Assembly (NCBI GenBank): GCA_040365065.1
Contig: BAABNI010000011.1
Location: 1-64,000 of the forward strand
Direction of reading: 5' to 3'
Origin: Pelagadaptatus aseana
GTDB lineage: Bacteria; Pseudomonadota; Gammaproteobacteria; Pseudomonadales; Cellvibrionaceae
Length of the DNA stretch: 64,000 nucleotides
A program made the position numbers and the translations under genes. Position 1 is the stretch's first letter; each line of letters opens with the position of its first letter. The notes beneath the pieces are model-generated. The model searched no databases. It saw nothing but the letters and a program-made list of their open reading frames with translations, and was not told the origin of the DNA. Positions 27,711 through 35,460 of the stretch are shown piece by piece.

Positions 27711-28586
27711 TTAACCATCGACATCATCACTGCGATGACGAAGCAGCTTTTGTTGCTGTTTTATGAATCGAGACTTGGCCGTTTTTTTCCACTCGGGGGT
27801 TGCACTCTTTGCCAGCATCGCCTCGGTGTGCTTACCGGCGTTGCGCGTCAATTCGGCAATCAGTGGCGCCTCGGGTAAATTCACCCAGTACTTTTTCGGC
27901 ATCTCACTTTGCATGGCTTTTAACTTGAGCCGCGCCGGATTGAAAATATTGGCGTAGTACTCGCGCCACAAATCTTCGACGGCATCGTCTCGTGCGGGAG
28001 GCCGGGTAACACCCGGACTGAACTGCAACTGCTGACCGTCCCAGTGTGCACAGGCATCGGGGGTCAGAATCGTCCAGACCATATTGCTGAATCGCTTGGC
28101 AAAAAAAGGCGCGGTAATCGGCAGAATAAGGTGTTCGGGTTCAAACCAGGCCACAAACACCTCAGGTTGATCCGCTGTCGCCTCCTGCACCTGCTGAAAG
28201 CGCACAAACGCTTCCATTTTGTGTTTATCTCGACCCACGGCTTTTCTCATCGCCAGCAATCGGGCCACCTCCGGATCAATTTTATTGCCCAGCAAACTTC
28301 TGTCCTGAAACACCAAACGCCAGGCAAGACTGTAGAGCAACGACCAGCGACTCGGATCGCGAAAACACGCCACCTGCTTTGCCAGCGTAAAAAAGTCCCG
28401 GGGAATGGTGATGTCGTCGGTAATAACTGGCTGCGCCAGATAATCGTCCGAGGCAGCTGTGAGCAACAGTGAAGTCTGATCAGGACTTTCCCAGTGCAAC
28501 TGTTGCGGCGAGATACGACGTTGCAACAAGCCTCTGGCCAGTCGACGCCATTGGTTAAAATCGTTTGCTTGAATCCCATACATCAT
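27711..28586 (-). CDS. DUF4130 protein, probable DNA-metabolism partner of the radical SAM protein (TIGR03915 type)
   Basis: 291 residues. The profile (FFTLAKQVACFRDPSRWSLLYSLAWRL, LLAMRKAVGRDKHKMEAFVRF, FVAWFEPEHLILPITAPFFAKRF) matches DUF4130/TIGR03915, described as a probable DNA metabolism protein encoded next to a TIGR03916 radical SAM protein. In many bacteria DUF4130 is fused to a UdgX-type uracil-DNA glycosylase; this copy ends soon after the DUF4130 core, so no glycosylase is attached. The ATGATG start follows AGGTGG and lies 7 bases after the radical SAM stop, so the two are one operon and share its LexA-controlled promoter. Confidence 0.85.
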   Translation of the reverse strand: MMYGIQANDFNQWRRLARGLLQRRISPQQLHWESPDQTSLLLTAASDDYLAQPVITDDITIPRDFFTLAKQVACFRDPSRWSLLYSLAWRLVFQDRSLLGNKIDPEVARLLAMRKAVGRDKHKMEAFVRFQQVQEATADQPEVFVAWFEPEHLILPITAPFFAKRFSNMVWTILTPDACAHWDGQQLQFSPGVTRPPARDDAVEDLWREYYANIFNPARLKLKAMQSEMPKKYWVNLPEAPLIAELTRNAGKHTEAMLAKSATPEWKKTAKSRFIKQQQKLLRHRSDDVDG

Positions 28587-28593
28587 CGGCCAC

Positions 28594-29874
28594 CTAAAAC
28601 AAACTGAGCTGTGGCGTCTCCGCCTTAACGAAGCGGCTTTTAAGGCTATCTGATTCCAGTAACTGCGCTGCAGGTGAGTGATCCACGGTCTCTATAAAGG
28701 CTGAAATTTTCTTGACCGACAAGCCGCATTTGGCCAGATCCGCAAAACGCAATTGGCCAAAGCGACGCGACTGGATAATGCGCCGGGCACCGATGGTGCC
28801 AATTCCCGGCACCCGCAACAGCATCTCCAATGGCGCGCGATTAATATCCACCGGAAACAGATCGCGATTGCGCAACGCCCAGGCCAGTTTGGGATCAACG
28901 TCCAAATCGAGCATGCCCTTTTGCTCACTGGCCGGATCGCTGATTTCATCGATGGAAAAACCATAAAAACGCAGCAACCAATCAGCCTGATACAGCCTGT
29001 GCTCGCGCAACAAGGGCGGCGCCTGCAAGGGCAATGTCCGGGTGGCATCCGGTATCGGACTGAAGGCGGAATAGTAAACCCGTCGCATCTGATACTTGCC
29101 GTACAAATGATTGGCCAGGGTTAAGATTTTGCTGTCCGACGAGGCATCGGCACCCACAATCATCTGGGTACTCTGCCCGGCAGGAGCGTAGAGAAATTTG
29201 GCCGGTTTGGTGTTCGCTCGCTTGGCAGCCGACTGCACCTTGTTGCGCCGCTTGCGGCTTTCTTTTGACTCTTCAATGTTTTCACGCAGCTTGCCCATGG
29301 ACCCGTGAATGGTGACCGGGTCCTTTTCAGGCGCATAGAGCTTCAGGGACTGTTTGGAGGGCAGCTCGATATTGATGCTCAGACGATCGGCGTAGACACC
29401 GGCCTGACGCAGCAACTCCGGACTGGCATCGGGAATGGTTTTCAGATGAATGTAACCGCGAAAGTCATGATCCTTGCGCAAGCTGCGCGCGACATTCACC
29501 AACTGCTCCATGGTGTAATCGGACGACTGGATAATACCGGAGCTGAGAAACAGCCCCTCGATGTAGTTGCGCTTGTAAAAATCCAGGGTCAGGTTCACCA
29601 CTTCATCTACCGTAAACCGGGCCCGCTGTACCTGACTGGAAGCGCGATTGACGCAGTAACTGCAATCGTAAATGCAAAAATTGGTGAGCAGGATTTTCAG
29701 CAGTGAAATACAGCGGCCGTCAGGCGCGTAGCTGTGGCAGATCCCCATTCCCCCTGAAGTGGAGCCAACCCCCTTGCCTTTGCTGGAGTTGCGCTTGACC
29801 GAGCCACTGCTGGCACAGGAAGCATCGTATTTGGCCGCATCAGCCAAAATCGCCAATTTATTCTGCAATTTCAT
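28594..29874 (-). CDS. putative DNA modification/repair radical SAM protein (TIGR03916 type)
   Basis: 426 residues. The 4Fe-4S motif is CIYDCSYC (C67, C71, C74), an unusual CxxxCxxC in which the SAM cluster is held. An N-terminal segment with further cysteines (GICHSYAPDGRC) may bind another cofactor. The C-terminus carries a helix-hairpin-helix DNA-binding motif (LLRVPGIGTIGARRI), as expected for a protein acting on DNA. It is first in a two-gene operon with the DUF4130 gene. A sigma70-like promoter overlapped by a LexA box lies about 35-75 bases upstream, so expression should rise during the SOS response. The chemical reaction is not known. Confidence 0.9.
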   Translation of the reverse strand: MKLQNKLAILADAAKYDASCASSGSVKRNSSKGKGVGSTSGGMGICHSYAPDGRCISLLKILLTNFCIYDCSYCVNRASSQVQRARFTVDEVVNLTLDFYKRNYIEGLFLSSGIIQSSDYTMEQLVNVARSLRKDHDFRGYIHLKTIPDASPELLRQAGVYADRLSINIELPSKQSLKLYAPEKDPVTIHGSMGKLRENIEESKESRKRRNKVQSAAKRANTKPAKFLYAPAGQSTQMIVGADASSDSKILTLANHLYGKYQMRRVYYSAFSPIPDATRTLPLQAPPLLREHRLYQADWLLRFYGFSIDEISDPASEQKGMLDLDVDPKLAWALRNRDLFPVDINRAPLEMLLRVPGIGTIGARRIIQSRRFGQLRFADLAKCGLSVKKISAFIETVDHSPAAQLLESDSLKSRFVKAETPQLSLF

Positions 29875-29906
29875 AAGCCCACCACAACACTCTGCAAATA
29901 CATCAA

Positions 29907-29926
29907 TACTGTACTAATATACAGTA
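29907..29926 (-). promoter_or_regulatory. LexA (SOS) box
   Basis: TACTGTACTAATATACAGTA on the + strand contains the LexA half-sites CTGT and ACAG separated by exactly 8 AT-rich bases (29909-29924), with the flanking TA/TA also matching the E. coli consensus. It sits 33 bases upstream of the radical SAM start and overlaps the -10 element and predicted transcription start, the ideal position for repression. Confidence 0.85.
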
Positions 29927-29951
29927 TATTATTATGGTCGACAGCAGTCTA
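29923..29951 (-). promoter_or_regulatory. sigma70-like promoter of the radical SAM/DUF4130 operon
   Basis: Reading the reverse strand, TAGACT (29951-29946) and TATACT (29928-29923) are separated by 17 bases, matching -35 and -10 boxes at 4/6 and 5/6 positions. The -10 box runs into the LexA box, so LexA would occlude RNA polymerase. Confidence 0.6.
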
Positions 29952-30255
29952 TTTTTGCGTTTTTACCGCGGGCAAGGTGAGCGGCATCCGCCAAAGCTTG
30001 CCGTCACAGCGATGGTAATTTTTACAATCGGGCTGGCACCCGCGACAGGGCAGCCGTTTGCTAGCCGCGGATGCATTGATTGGTGAGACGTTACTTGCTT
30101 GCTCAGAAGCCATGGGTCAGATCCTTGTTGTTGCTGTATGCATCCCAACAGTTACTGACAAAACTGCTTGCTGGATCATTTTGCAAAACCTTACTTACAG
30201 CCAACCCCGGGGTTTGCTAGTCTTATTGGCACCTCTGATGACCCAGGAAACAGAC
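29952..30255. other. intergenic region with no recognised gene
   Basis: About 300 bases between the divergent SOS operon and yghU. It is open in the yghU frame from 30058, but the conserved YghU N-terminus begins only at 30256. I see no convincing promoter boxes, RNA gene or repeat here. Confidence 0.5.
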
Positions 30256-31134
30256 ATGTCTGACAACAGCTATCAGCCTCCCAGCGTATGGAAGTGGAAC
30301 ACCGAAAGTGGCGGCAAATTTGCCAGCATCAACCGCCCCATTTCCGGCGCAACTCACGACAGGGATTTGCCCAAGGGCGACCACCCGTTCCAGCTCTATT
30401 CACTGGCGACACCGAACGGCGTCAAGGTCACCATCCTGCTCGAGGAATTGCTGGAACTGGGTATCGAAGACGCGGAATACGACGCCTATCTGATCAACAT
30501 CGGTGAAGGGGAACAATTCGGCAGCGGCTTTGTGGAATTAAACCCCAACTCCAAGATACCGGCCATGCTCGATACCACCACCGGTACCCGGGTATTTGAA
30601 TCCGGTTCGATCATGCTCTATCTGGCCGAACGCTTTGACGTGTTCCTGCCCAAAGATCATCAGGCTCGCACCGAGACCCTGAACTGGCTGTTCTGGCAAA
30701 TGGGCAGCGCGCCGTTTCTCGGCGGTGGCTTTGGCCACTTCTACGCCTATGCCCCGGAAAAATGGGAGTACCCCATCGACCGCTACGCCATGGAAGTCAA
30801 ACGCCAACTGGATGTTCTGGATAAACATCTGGCGGAAAACGAATACATGGCCGGCAGCGAATACACCATTGCCGATATGGCCATCTGGGCCTGGTACGGC
30901 GCTCTGGTACAGGGCAAGCTGTACGAAGCTGGCGAGTTTCTCGATGTCAAAAGCTATAAACACATGCAGCGCTGGACCGAACAAATCGGCCAGCGCCCAG
31001 CGGTAAAACGCGGCACCATGGTCAACCGCGCCTGGGGCGATCCGGCCAAACAGCTGCGTGAGCGTCATCAAGCCAGTGACTTTGAACTGAAGACTCAGGA
31101 CAAGCTGGAAGACACACCTCCGGATGTGCTTTGA
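30256..31134 (+). CDS. yghU: YghU-type disulfide-bond reductase / glutathione transferase
   Basis: 292 residues, closely similar to E. coli YghU throughout (VWKWNTESGGKFASINRPISG, HPFQLYSLATPNGVKVTILLEEL, ELNPNSKIPAM, GSAPFLGGGFGHFYAYAP, YTIADMAIWAW). YghU binds two glutathione molecules and has disulfide reductase and organic hydroperoxide activity. The ATG at 30256 matches the E. coli start and has AGGA 8 bases before it; the frame stays open upstream but that part resembles nothing. The rhodanese gene follows after 47 bases on the same strand. Confidence 0.92.
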   Translation: MSDNSYQPPSVWKWNTESGGKFASINRPISGATHDRDLPKGDHPFQLYSLATPNGVKVTILLEELLELGIEDAEYDAYLINIGEGEQFGSGFVELNPNSKIPAMLDTTTGTRVFESGSIMLYLAERFDVFLPKDHQARTETLNWLFWQMGSAPFLGGGFGHFYAYAPEKWEYPIDRYAMEVKRQLDVLDKHLAENEYMAGSEYTIADMAIWAWYGALVQGKLYEAGEFLDVKSYKHMQRWTEQIGQRPAVKRGTMVNRAWGDPAKQLRERHQASDFELKTQDKLEDTPPDVL

Positions 31135-31181
31135 GCAGCGCCAAACAGCTGCCCCATTAAGCCTTAAGTGGACCAACCTAT

Positions 31182-31481
31182 ATGACGTATAAATGCATTT
31201 CCATTGATCAGGCTGAGGACATGATCAATCAGGGCGATGCCACGATTCTGGACATCCGGGATCCCCGTTCCTTCGCTCTGGGTAATATTGCCAACGCCAT
31301 CAATGTCTCGGACAGCAATGTGGAACAGATTATAAGAAGCACCGACAAGCACAAGCCCTTGATCATCTACTGCTACCACGGCAACAGCAGTAAGAATGCG
31401 GCTGAGTATTTTTTCAATATGGGCTTCGATCAATCTTACAGCGTCGATGGCGGTTTTGAGGAGTGGAAGCTCCGACTGTAG
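31182..31481 (+). CDS. glpE: GlpE-type thiosulfate sulfurtransferase (single rhodanese domain)
   Basis: 99 residues forming one rhodanese domain. The active-site loop is CYHGNSS (Cys about 64), close to the E. coli GlpE loop; the N-terminal DIRDPRSFALGNIANAIN and C-terminal VDGGFEEWK are standard. It moves sulfur from thiosulfate to cyanide or a thiol acceptor, possibly thioredoxin. It is cytosolic and has no leader. It may be co-transcribed with yghU. Confidence 0.88.
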   Translation: MTYKCISIDQAEDMINQGDATILDIRDPRSFALGNIANAINVSDSNVEQIIRSTDKHKPLIIYCYHGNSSKNAAEYFFNMGFDQSYSVDGGFEEWKLRL

Positions 31482-31655
31482 AAATACTGTCAGTATGAAC
31501 AGGCCCTAGCGCCATTAAATGGATTATTGGCTATGCTGAATTAGCCAAATATAATTTATCAGGTGACGTGTTGCCGCTCAGGTTCCCGCTCAAATTGCCC
31601 GACATAAAGGGCAAGGGCAGCCGGTAACACCGAAATGATAACCGCAGGAGAAGAC

Positions 31656-33062
31656 ATGAAGGGCATAAGAATAAAAAAGCGTGGCAAGGAATACGTAGCT
31701 CCCTGGGAGCGGGCTTTTGACAAAGTCATATCCCCTCTTGAAGAATTTATTCATCGGCAGACGACCAGTGGTGTCTTGCTGATACTGTGTGCCCTTATCG
31801 CACTGCTGATTGCCAACAGTAAATTTGCCGAACCCTACCATCACTTTTTTAAGCTCTACTTTACGGTGGGGCTGGAGAACTTCCAACTTTCCAAAACAGT
31901 GCACCACTGGATTAACGATGGCCTGATGGCCATATTTTTTCTGGTGGTTGGACTGGAATTAAAACGCGAACTTTTAGTGGGCGAGCTGGCCAACCTGAAA
32001 CAGGCGCTGCTGCCCATTATCGCTGCCATCGGCGGCATGGTGGTTCCCGCCCTGATCTACTTTTCAATCAACCCAACCGGTCACACCGCCAATGGCTGGG
32101 GCATTCCCATGGCTACGGACATCGCCTTCGCTCTGGGCACACTGGCCCTGTTGGGCAAGCGGGTACCGCAAAGTCTGTTGATGTTTCTGATTGCCGTGGC
32201 CATTGTCGATGATCTGGGTGCGGTAACCGTTATCGCCCTGTTCTATACCGAAAAAATTAACCTGGTGGCACTGGGCCTGGCCGGTGTATTCACCTTTCTG
32301 CTGATCTGCCTGAACCTCGGGGGCATTCGCAGACTTTCGCCCTACCTGTTTATCGGGGTCTTTCTGTGGGTGGCCCTGTTAAAGAGTGGCGTCCATGCGA
32401 CTCTCGCGGGTGTGATACTGGCCTTCATTATTCCGATGAAGCCCAAGTATGACCCGAAACGTTTCCTGTCTCTGATCACCAGCCGGGTGGACACCTTAAA
32501 AGCGGCTTATAAGGAGAACGAAAATATTCTGGTGAATGATGCGTTGCGCTCTCAGGTCCGGGCCATGAGTAACGGTGCCTATCTGGTACAGGCGCCCGCT
32601 CAGGTACTGGAAAGTAAACTGCACCTGCCATCGGCCTATCTGGTGATCCCTATTTTCGCCCTGGCCAACGCCGGTGTCGCCATCGACTTTGCCAACATCG
32701 GTGACATTCTGGTTCATCCTGTGACCATGGGGATTGGCTTGGGGCTGGTTCTGGGTAAATTGATCGGTATTGCCGGTTTCACCTGGCTGGCGGTAAAAGC
32801 CGGACTGAGCGACCTACCCAAAGGATTGAACATGCACCACATTATCGGTGTGGCCTTTATGGGTGGTATCGGTTTTACCATGTCGATCTTTATTGCCGAG
32901 CTGGGCTTTGCCAATTACCCGGACGATCTGGTGATGGCCAAGACCGGCATCCTGTTTGCGTCGTTCAGTGCCGGCATCATCGGATTTATCTGGCTGTATC
33001 TGACCACCAAACCGCCAGAGCCTGAAGCAGCCGTTACCCTAAACGATGAGGCCAAAGCCTAA
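31656..33062 (+). CDS. nhaA: Na+/H+ antiporter NhaA
   Basis: 468 residues with twelve membrane helices. The ATG at 31656 has an excellent AGGAGA site; the upstream ATG at 31635 contains that site within its reading frame and is unlikely. The essential paired aspartates are present in AIVDDLGAVTVIALFY, with the early FFLVVGLELKRELLVGEL and MATDIAFALGTLALLG motifs. It is longer than E. coli NhaA because of an N-terminal charged extension (~45 residues), an extended cytoplasmic loop (near residues 270-320) and a C-terminal tail. Sodium export suits a marine host. Its stop overlaps the stop of the reverse-strand HDAC-like gene. Confidence 0.95.
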   Translation: MKGIRIKKRGKEYVAPWERAFDKVISPLEEFIHRQTTSGVLLILCALIALLIANSKFAEPYHHFFKLYFTVGLENFQLSKTVHHWINDGLMAIFFLVVGLELKRELLVGELANLKQALLPIIAAIGGMVVPALIYFSINPTGHTANGWGIPMATDIAFALGTLALLGKRVPQSLLMFLIAVAIVDDLGAVTVIALFYTEKINLVALGLAGVFTFLLICLNLGGIRRLSPYLFIGVFLWVALLKSGVHATLAGVILAFIIPMKPKYDPKRFLSLITSRVDTLKAAYKENENILVNDALRSQVRAMSNGAYLVQAPAQVLESKLHLPSAYLVIPIFALANAGVAIDFANIGDILVHPVTMGIGLGLVLGKLIGIAGFTWLAVKAGLSDLPKGLNMHHIIGVAFMGGIGFTMSIFIAELGFANYPDDLVMAKTGILFASFSAGIIGFIWLYLTTKPPEPEAAVTLNDEAKA

Positions 33063-33967
33063 CCGACCAACCGATAAGCCTGATCCACCACAATGCCATG
33101 GCGTCTGGCCAGACGCTCATGGTCGCGGTCATAGCCACCACCAATCACGGTGGCGACCGGGATGCCTCTGTCCTGGCAGGTTTTTAATATCCCGTAATCG
33201 CGCTGCTCGATACCCTGCCAGGAAATATCCAGCAAGCCGAGATCATCCTCCGCCCAGACATCGACACCGGCGTCGTACAGAACCAGATCGGGAGACAACA
33301 CCGCAATCAGTTGTTCAAACGTGCGCATCACCACATTGAGGTACTCGTCTTCACTGATGTCACTGGCCAGACCGATATCCAGATCGCTGTCGCTTTTGCG
33401 AAACGGAAAATTTTTCTCGCAGTGAATCGAGCAGGTAAAAATGTGGTCATGGTGATGCAGGATCGCCGCAGTGCCGTCACCCTGATGCACATCGCAATCA
33501 AAAATCAGTATTTGTCTGGCGCGACCGGTTTCGACCAGACGCAAAGCCGCATACGCCAGATCATTGAGGATGCAGAAACCGCTGCCAAAATCCCGGTGCG
33601 CATGGTGAGTTCCACCGGCCAGATGACAGGCCATGCCATGCTCCAGCGCTTTTTCTGCTGTCAGCAGGGTGCCATTGGGAGCCGTCACGGTCCGGTCAAT
33701 CAATCCCTGACTCCAGGGCAAGCCGATGCGACGCCACACCTGTTTGGTCAGATCGTTGGTCAACATGCCCTGCAAATAATCGCGATCGTGGGCAATCGCT
33801 AAATCTTCAACACTGGCGGTCTCAGGCTGAAACAAATTGGCATTCCCCGGAGCAATGTAGCCGCGCGATTGCACGTAATCGTACAGGCGCCGGAATTTGC
33901 TCATCACAAATCGATGCTCTTCGGGAAAGGGGCAGGAATAATTCGGGTGATAAATCAGTGGCAGCAT
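33059..33967 (-). CDS. histone-deacetylase-like amidohydrolase
   Basis: 302 residues of the class II/IV-like bacterial HDAC superfamily. Zinc and catalytic motifs include AGGTHHAHRDFGSGFCILND (paired histidines), FDCDVHQGDGT (Asp and His zinc ligands), YDAGVDVWAEDDLG (second Asp) and IGGGYD. Bacterial members deacetylate acetylpolyamines, acetoin or lysine side chains; a substrate cannot be chosen here. The gene is convergent with nhaA, their stop codons overlapping by four bases. Confidence 0.9.
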   Translation of the reverse strand: MLPLIYHPNYSCPFPEEHRFVMSKFRRLYDYVQSRGYIAPGNANLFQPETASVEDLAIAHDRDYLQGMLTNDLTKQVWRRIGLPWSQGLIDRTVTAPNGTLLTAEKALEHGMACHLAGGTHHAHRDFGSGFCILNDLAYAALRLVETGRARQILIFDCDVHQGDGTAAILHHHDHIFTCSIHCEKNFPFRKSDSDLDIGLASDISEDEYLNVVMRTFEQLIAVLSPDLVLYDAGVDVWAEDDLGLLDISWQGIEQRDYGILKTCQDRGIPVATVIGGGYDRDHERLARRHGIVVDQAYRLVG

Positions 33968-34111
33968 GGCAACAAGGTGGTCTGGTTAAGCGGCGCTACT
34001 GTATCACAGGCACCTGAAGACTGCGGCGAGGGTGGAGTATCTGTTTCAGTCAGCGGATTAATCGGCTCACCCTCCGTGTTCGTATCTTCAGTGAATATTT
34101 GGAGATAACCC

Positions 34112-34825
34112 ATGCAAACAAACGCACCTGTCATTATCACCGGCGGCGGCCAACGCCTCGGTCTGGCCATTGCCAAAGAGCTGCATCAAAACGGTTTTCC
34201 ACTGCTGGTCACCTATCGCAAACGCCGCCCCGGGGTTGATGAACTGGAAGCCCTTGGGGCCGACGTGGTGCAAGCTGACTTTGCCACGGTCGATGGGGTG
34301 CGGGGGTTTATCGATTACGTTGTCAGCCGCTACCGCCGGGTTCGCGCCGTGATTCACAACGCCTCCGATTGGGTTGCCGAATCCTCGGGGCTGCCCGGTG
34401 AAGATTTGATGGCGCGCATGATGCAAATTCACGTCACCGCACCCTACCTGATTAATCAGGCCCTGACCCCCCTGTTGAAACAGCACAGCGGCCCCGCCGA
34501 CATCATTCACATGACCGATTACATTCAGGACAAGGGCAGTAAAAAACACATTGCCTACGCCGCCAGTAAAGCCGCGCTGCACAATTTAACGCTGTCGTTT
34601 GCGGCACAACTGGCACCGGACATCAAGGTTAACGACATTGCTCCGGCGCTGGTGATGTTCACCGAGGGCGACAGCGAAGAGGACAAACTCAAGGCCATGC
34701 AAAAATCTTTGATTGGCTCGCCCCCGGGGGCCGAAGAAGCGGTGGAGGCGGTCGCCTTCCTGTTACAGAGCCGCTATATCACCGGGCGAACACTGCACCT
34801 TGATGGCGGCCGCCACCTGAAATAA
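34112..34825 (+). CDS. folM: dihydromonapterin reductase FolM (SDR family)
   Basis: 237 residues of the short-chain dehydrogenase fold. The cofactor loop is TGGGQRLGLAIA and the active site YAASKAALHN, with HNASDW and HMTDYIQDKGS between them, which is the FolM/PTR1 pattern. It reduces dihydromonapterin to tetrahydromonapterin (and has weak dihydrofolate reductase activity). The ATG has GGAG at 9 bases. folX and folE, which make the substrate, lie about 7 kb downstream on the other strand. Confidence 0.88.
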   Translation: MQTNAPVIITGGGQRLGLAIAKELHQNGFPLLVTYRKRRPGVDELEALGADVVQADFATVDGVRGFIDYVVSRYRRVRAVIHNASDWVAESSGLPGEDLMARMMQIHVTAPYLINQALTPLLKQHSGPADIIHMTDYIQDKGSKKHIAYAASKAALHNLTLSFAAQLAPDIKVNDIAPALVMFTEGDSEEDKLKAMQKSLIGSPPGAEEAVEAVAFLLQSRYITGRTLHLDGGRHLK

Positions 34826-34838
34826 TCACACTCGGCGA

Positions 34839-35153
34839 TCAACGGGTTAAATCCGGGTAGGGATCCCCCAGAGGCACCTCAAGCGTGTTCGATTCTGCCC
34901 TGACCGGTTGACCCACCATCTCGTCATAGGCGCTTTGCTGACGCAGTACCATCTCCCCGATAGGCAAGCCGCGAAACACAGCCTGCATTTCCAAAATATT
35001 GAACTTGCGCAGGGGCTTGCCACGGCTGTCGGTCACCAGCATTTCAATATCCTCAACCGCCACCGAGGCCTGATACAGGCACAGATCCAGCGAGTGGATA
35101 ATGACCTTGTCGATTTTTGGCCAGTGTCTGAGGGTTTCTACAGCAATTTGCAT
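34839..35153 (-). CDS. DUF6482 family protein
   Basis: 104 residues from the ATG at 35153, which follows AAGGTG 7 bases upstream; the longer frame to 35348 has no ribosome site and is not conserved-looking. The segment IIHSLDLCLYQASVAVEDIEMLV and the C-terminal AYDEMVGQP match a small cytosolic gammaproteobacterial family of unknown function. It is tail to tail with folM. Confidence 0.7.
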   Translation of the reverse strand: MQIAVETLRHWPKIDKVIIHSLDLCLYQASVAVEDIEMLVTDSRGKPLRKFNILEMQAVFRGLPIGEMVLRQQSAYDEMVGQPVRAESNTLEVPLGDPYPDLTR

Positions 35154-35460
35154 AATGATCACCTTGGTTGGGCACCACCTTGAGTGGGCAGTGCAAGCTA
35201 TTGAGGGGTTACGCTGCGAAGGACTGTTCAGTTCAATAACCGGAAAGCGGCACGGAATGACCGGGGATGATCCTGCTGCCATTAGAGCAAAATCGTTATA
35301 AATCTTGCCGATAGGTCCCAGTGGGCCCAACCAATTGATGCAGATCAAAAAACACGCAACCTGAAGATGAACCCCTGAAATACCGAGCGGTCACAAGCGT
35401 CTCATTCTTTAAACGACAAATGGCACACCACCGTGCTGTTTAAACGCTAGGGTTAGTTCA
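35154..35460. other. divergent promoter region of cstA and the DUF6482 gene, with a direct repeat
   Basis: 307 bases without a gene. The octamer TTTAAACG occurs at 35408-35415 and again at 35439-35446, 31 bases apart (about three helical turns), just upstream of cstA. Between them GGCAC and GTGC form a short inverted repeat. This could be a regulator site, but no known motif is recognised. No good CRP site was found. Confidence 0.4.

Noticed and set aside
30058..30255. 66-codon in-frame N-terminal extension of yghU
   Set aside because: The encoded residues are unlike any YghU, and the ATG at 30256 has a ribosome site and matches the E. coli start.
31487..31502. Second CTGT-N8-ACAG sequence, a possible LexA box between glpE and nhaA
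   Set aside because: The core matches, but the spacer is GC-mixed and flanks do not fit; it lies about 150 bases from nhaA with no promoter boxes. An eight-base match is expected about once by chance in 64 kb.
35154..35348. 65-residue upstream extension of the DUF6482 protein
   Set aside because: No ribosome site, cysteine- and proline-rich; the ATG at 35153 has AAGGTG and begins the conserved part.
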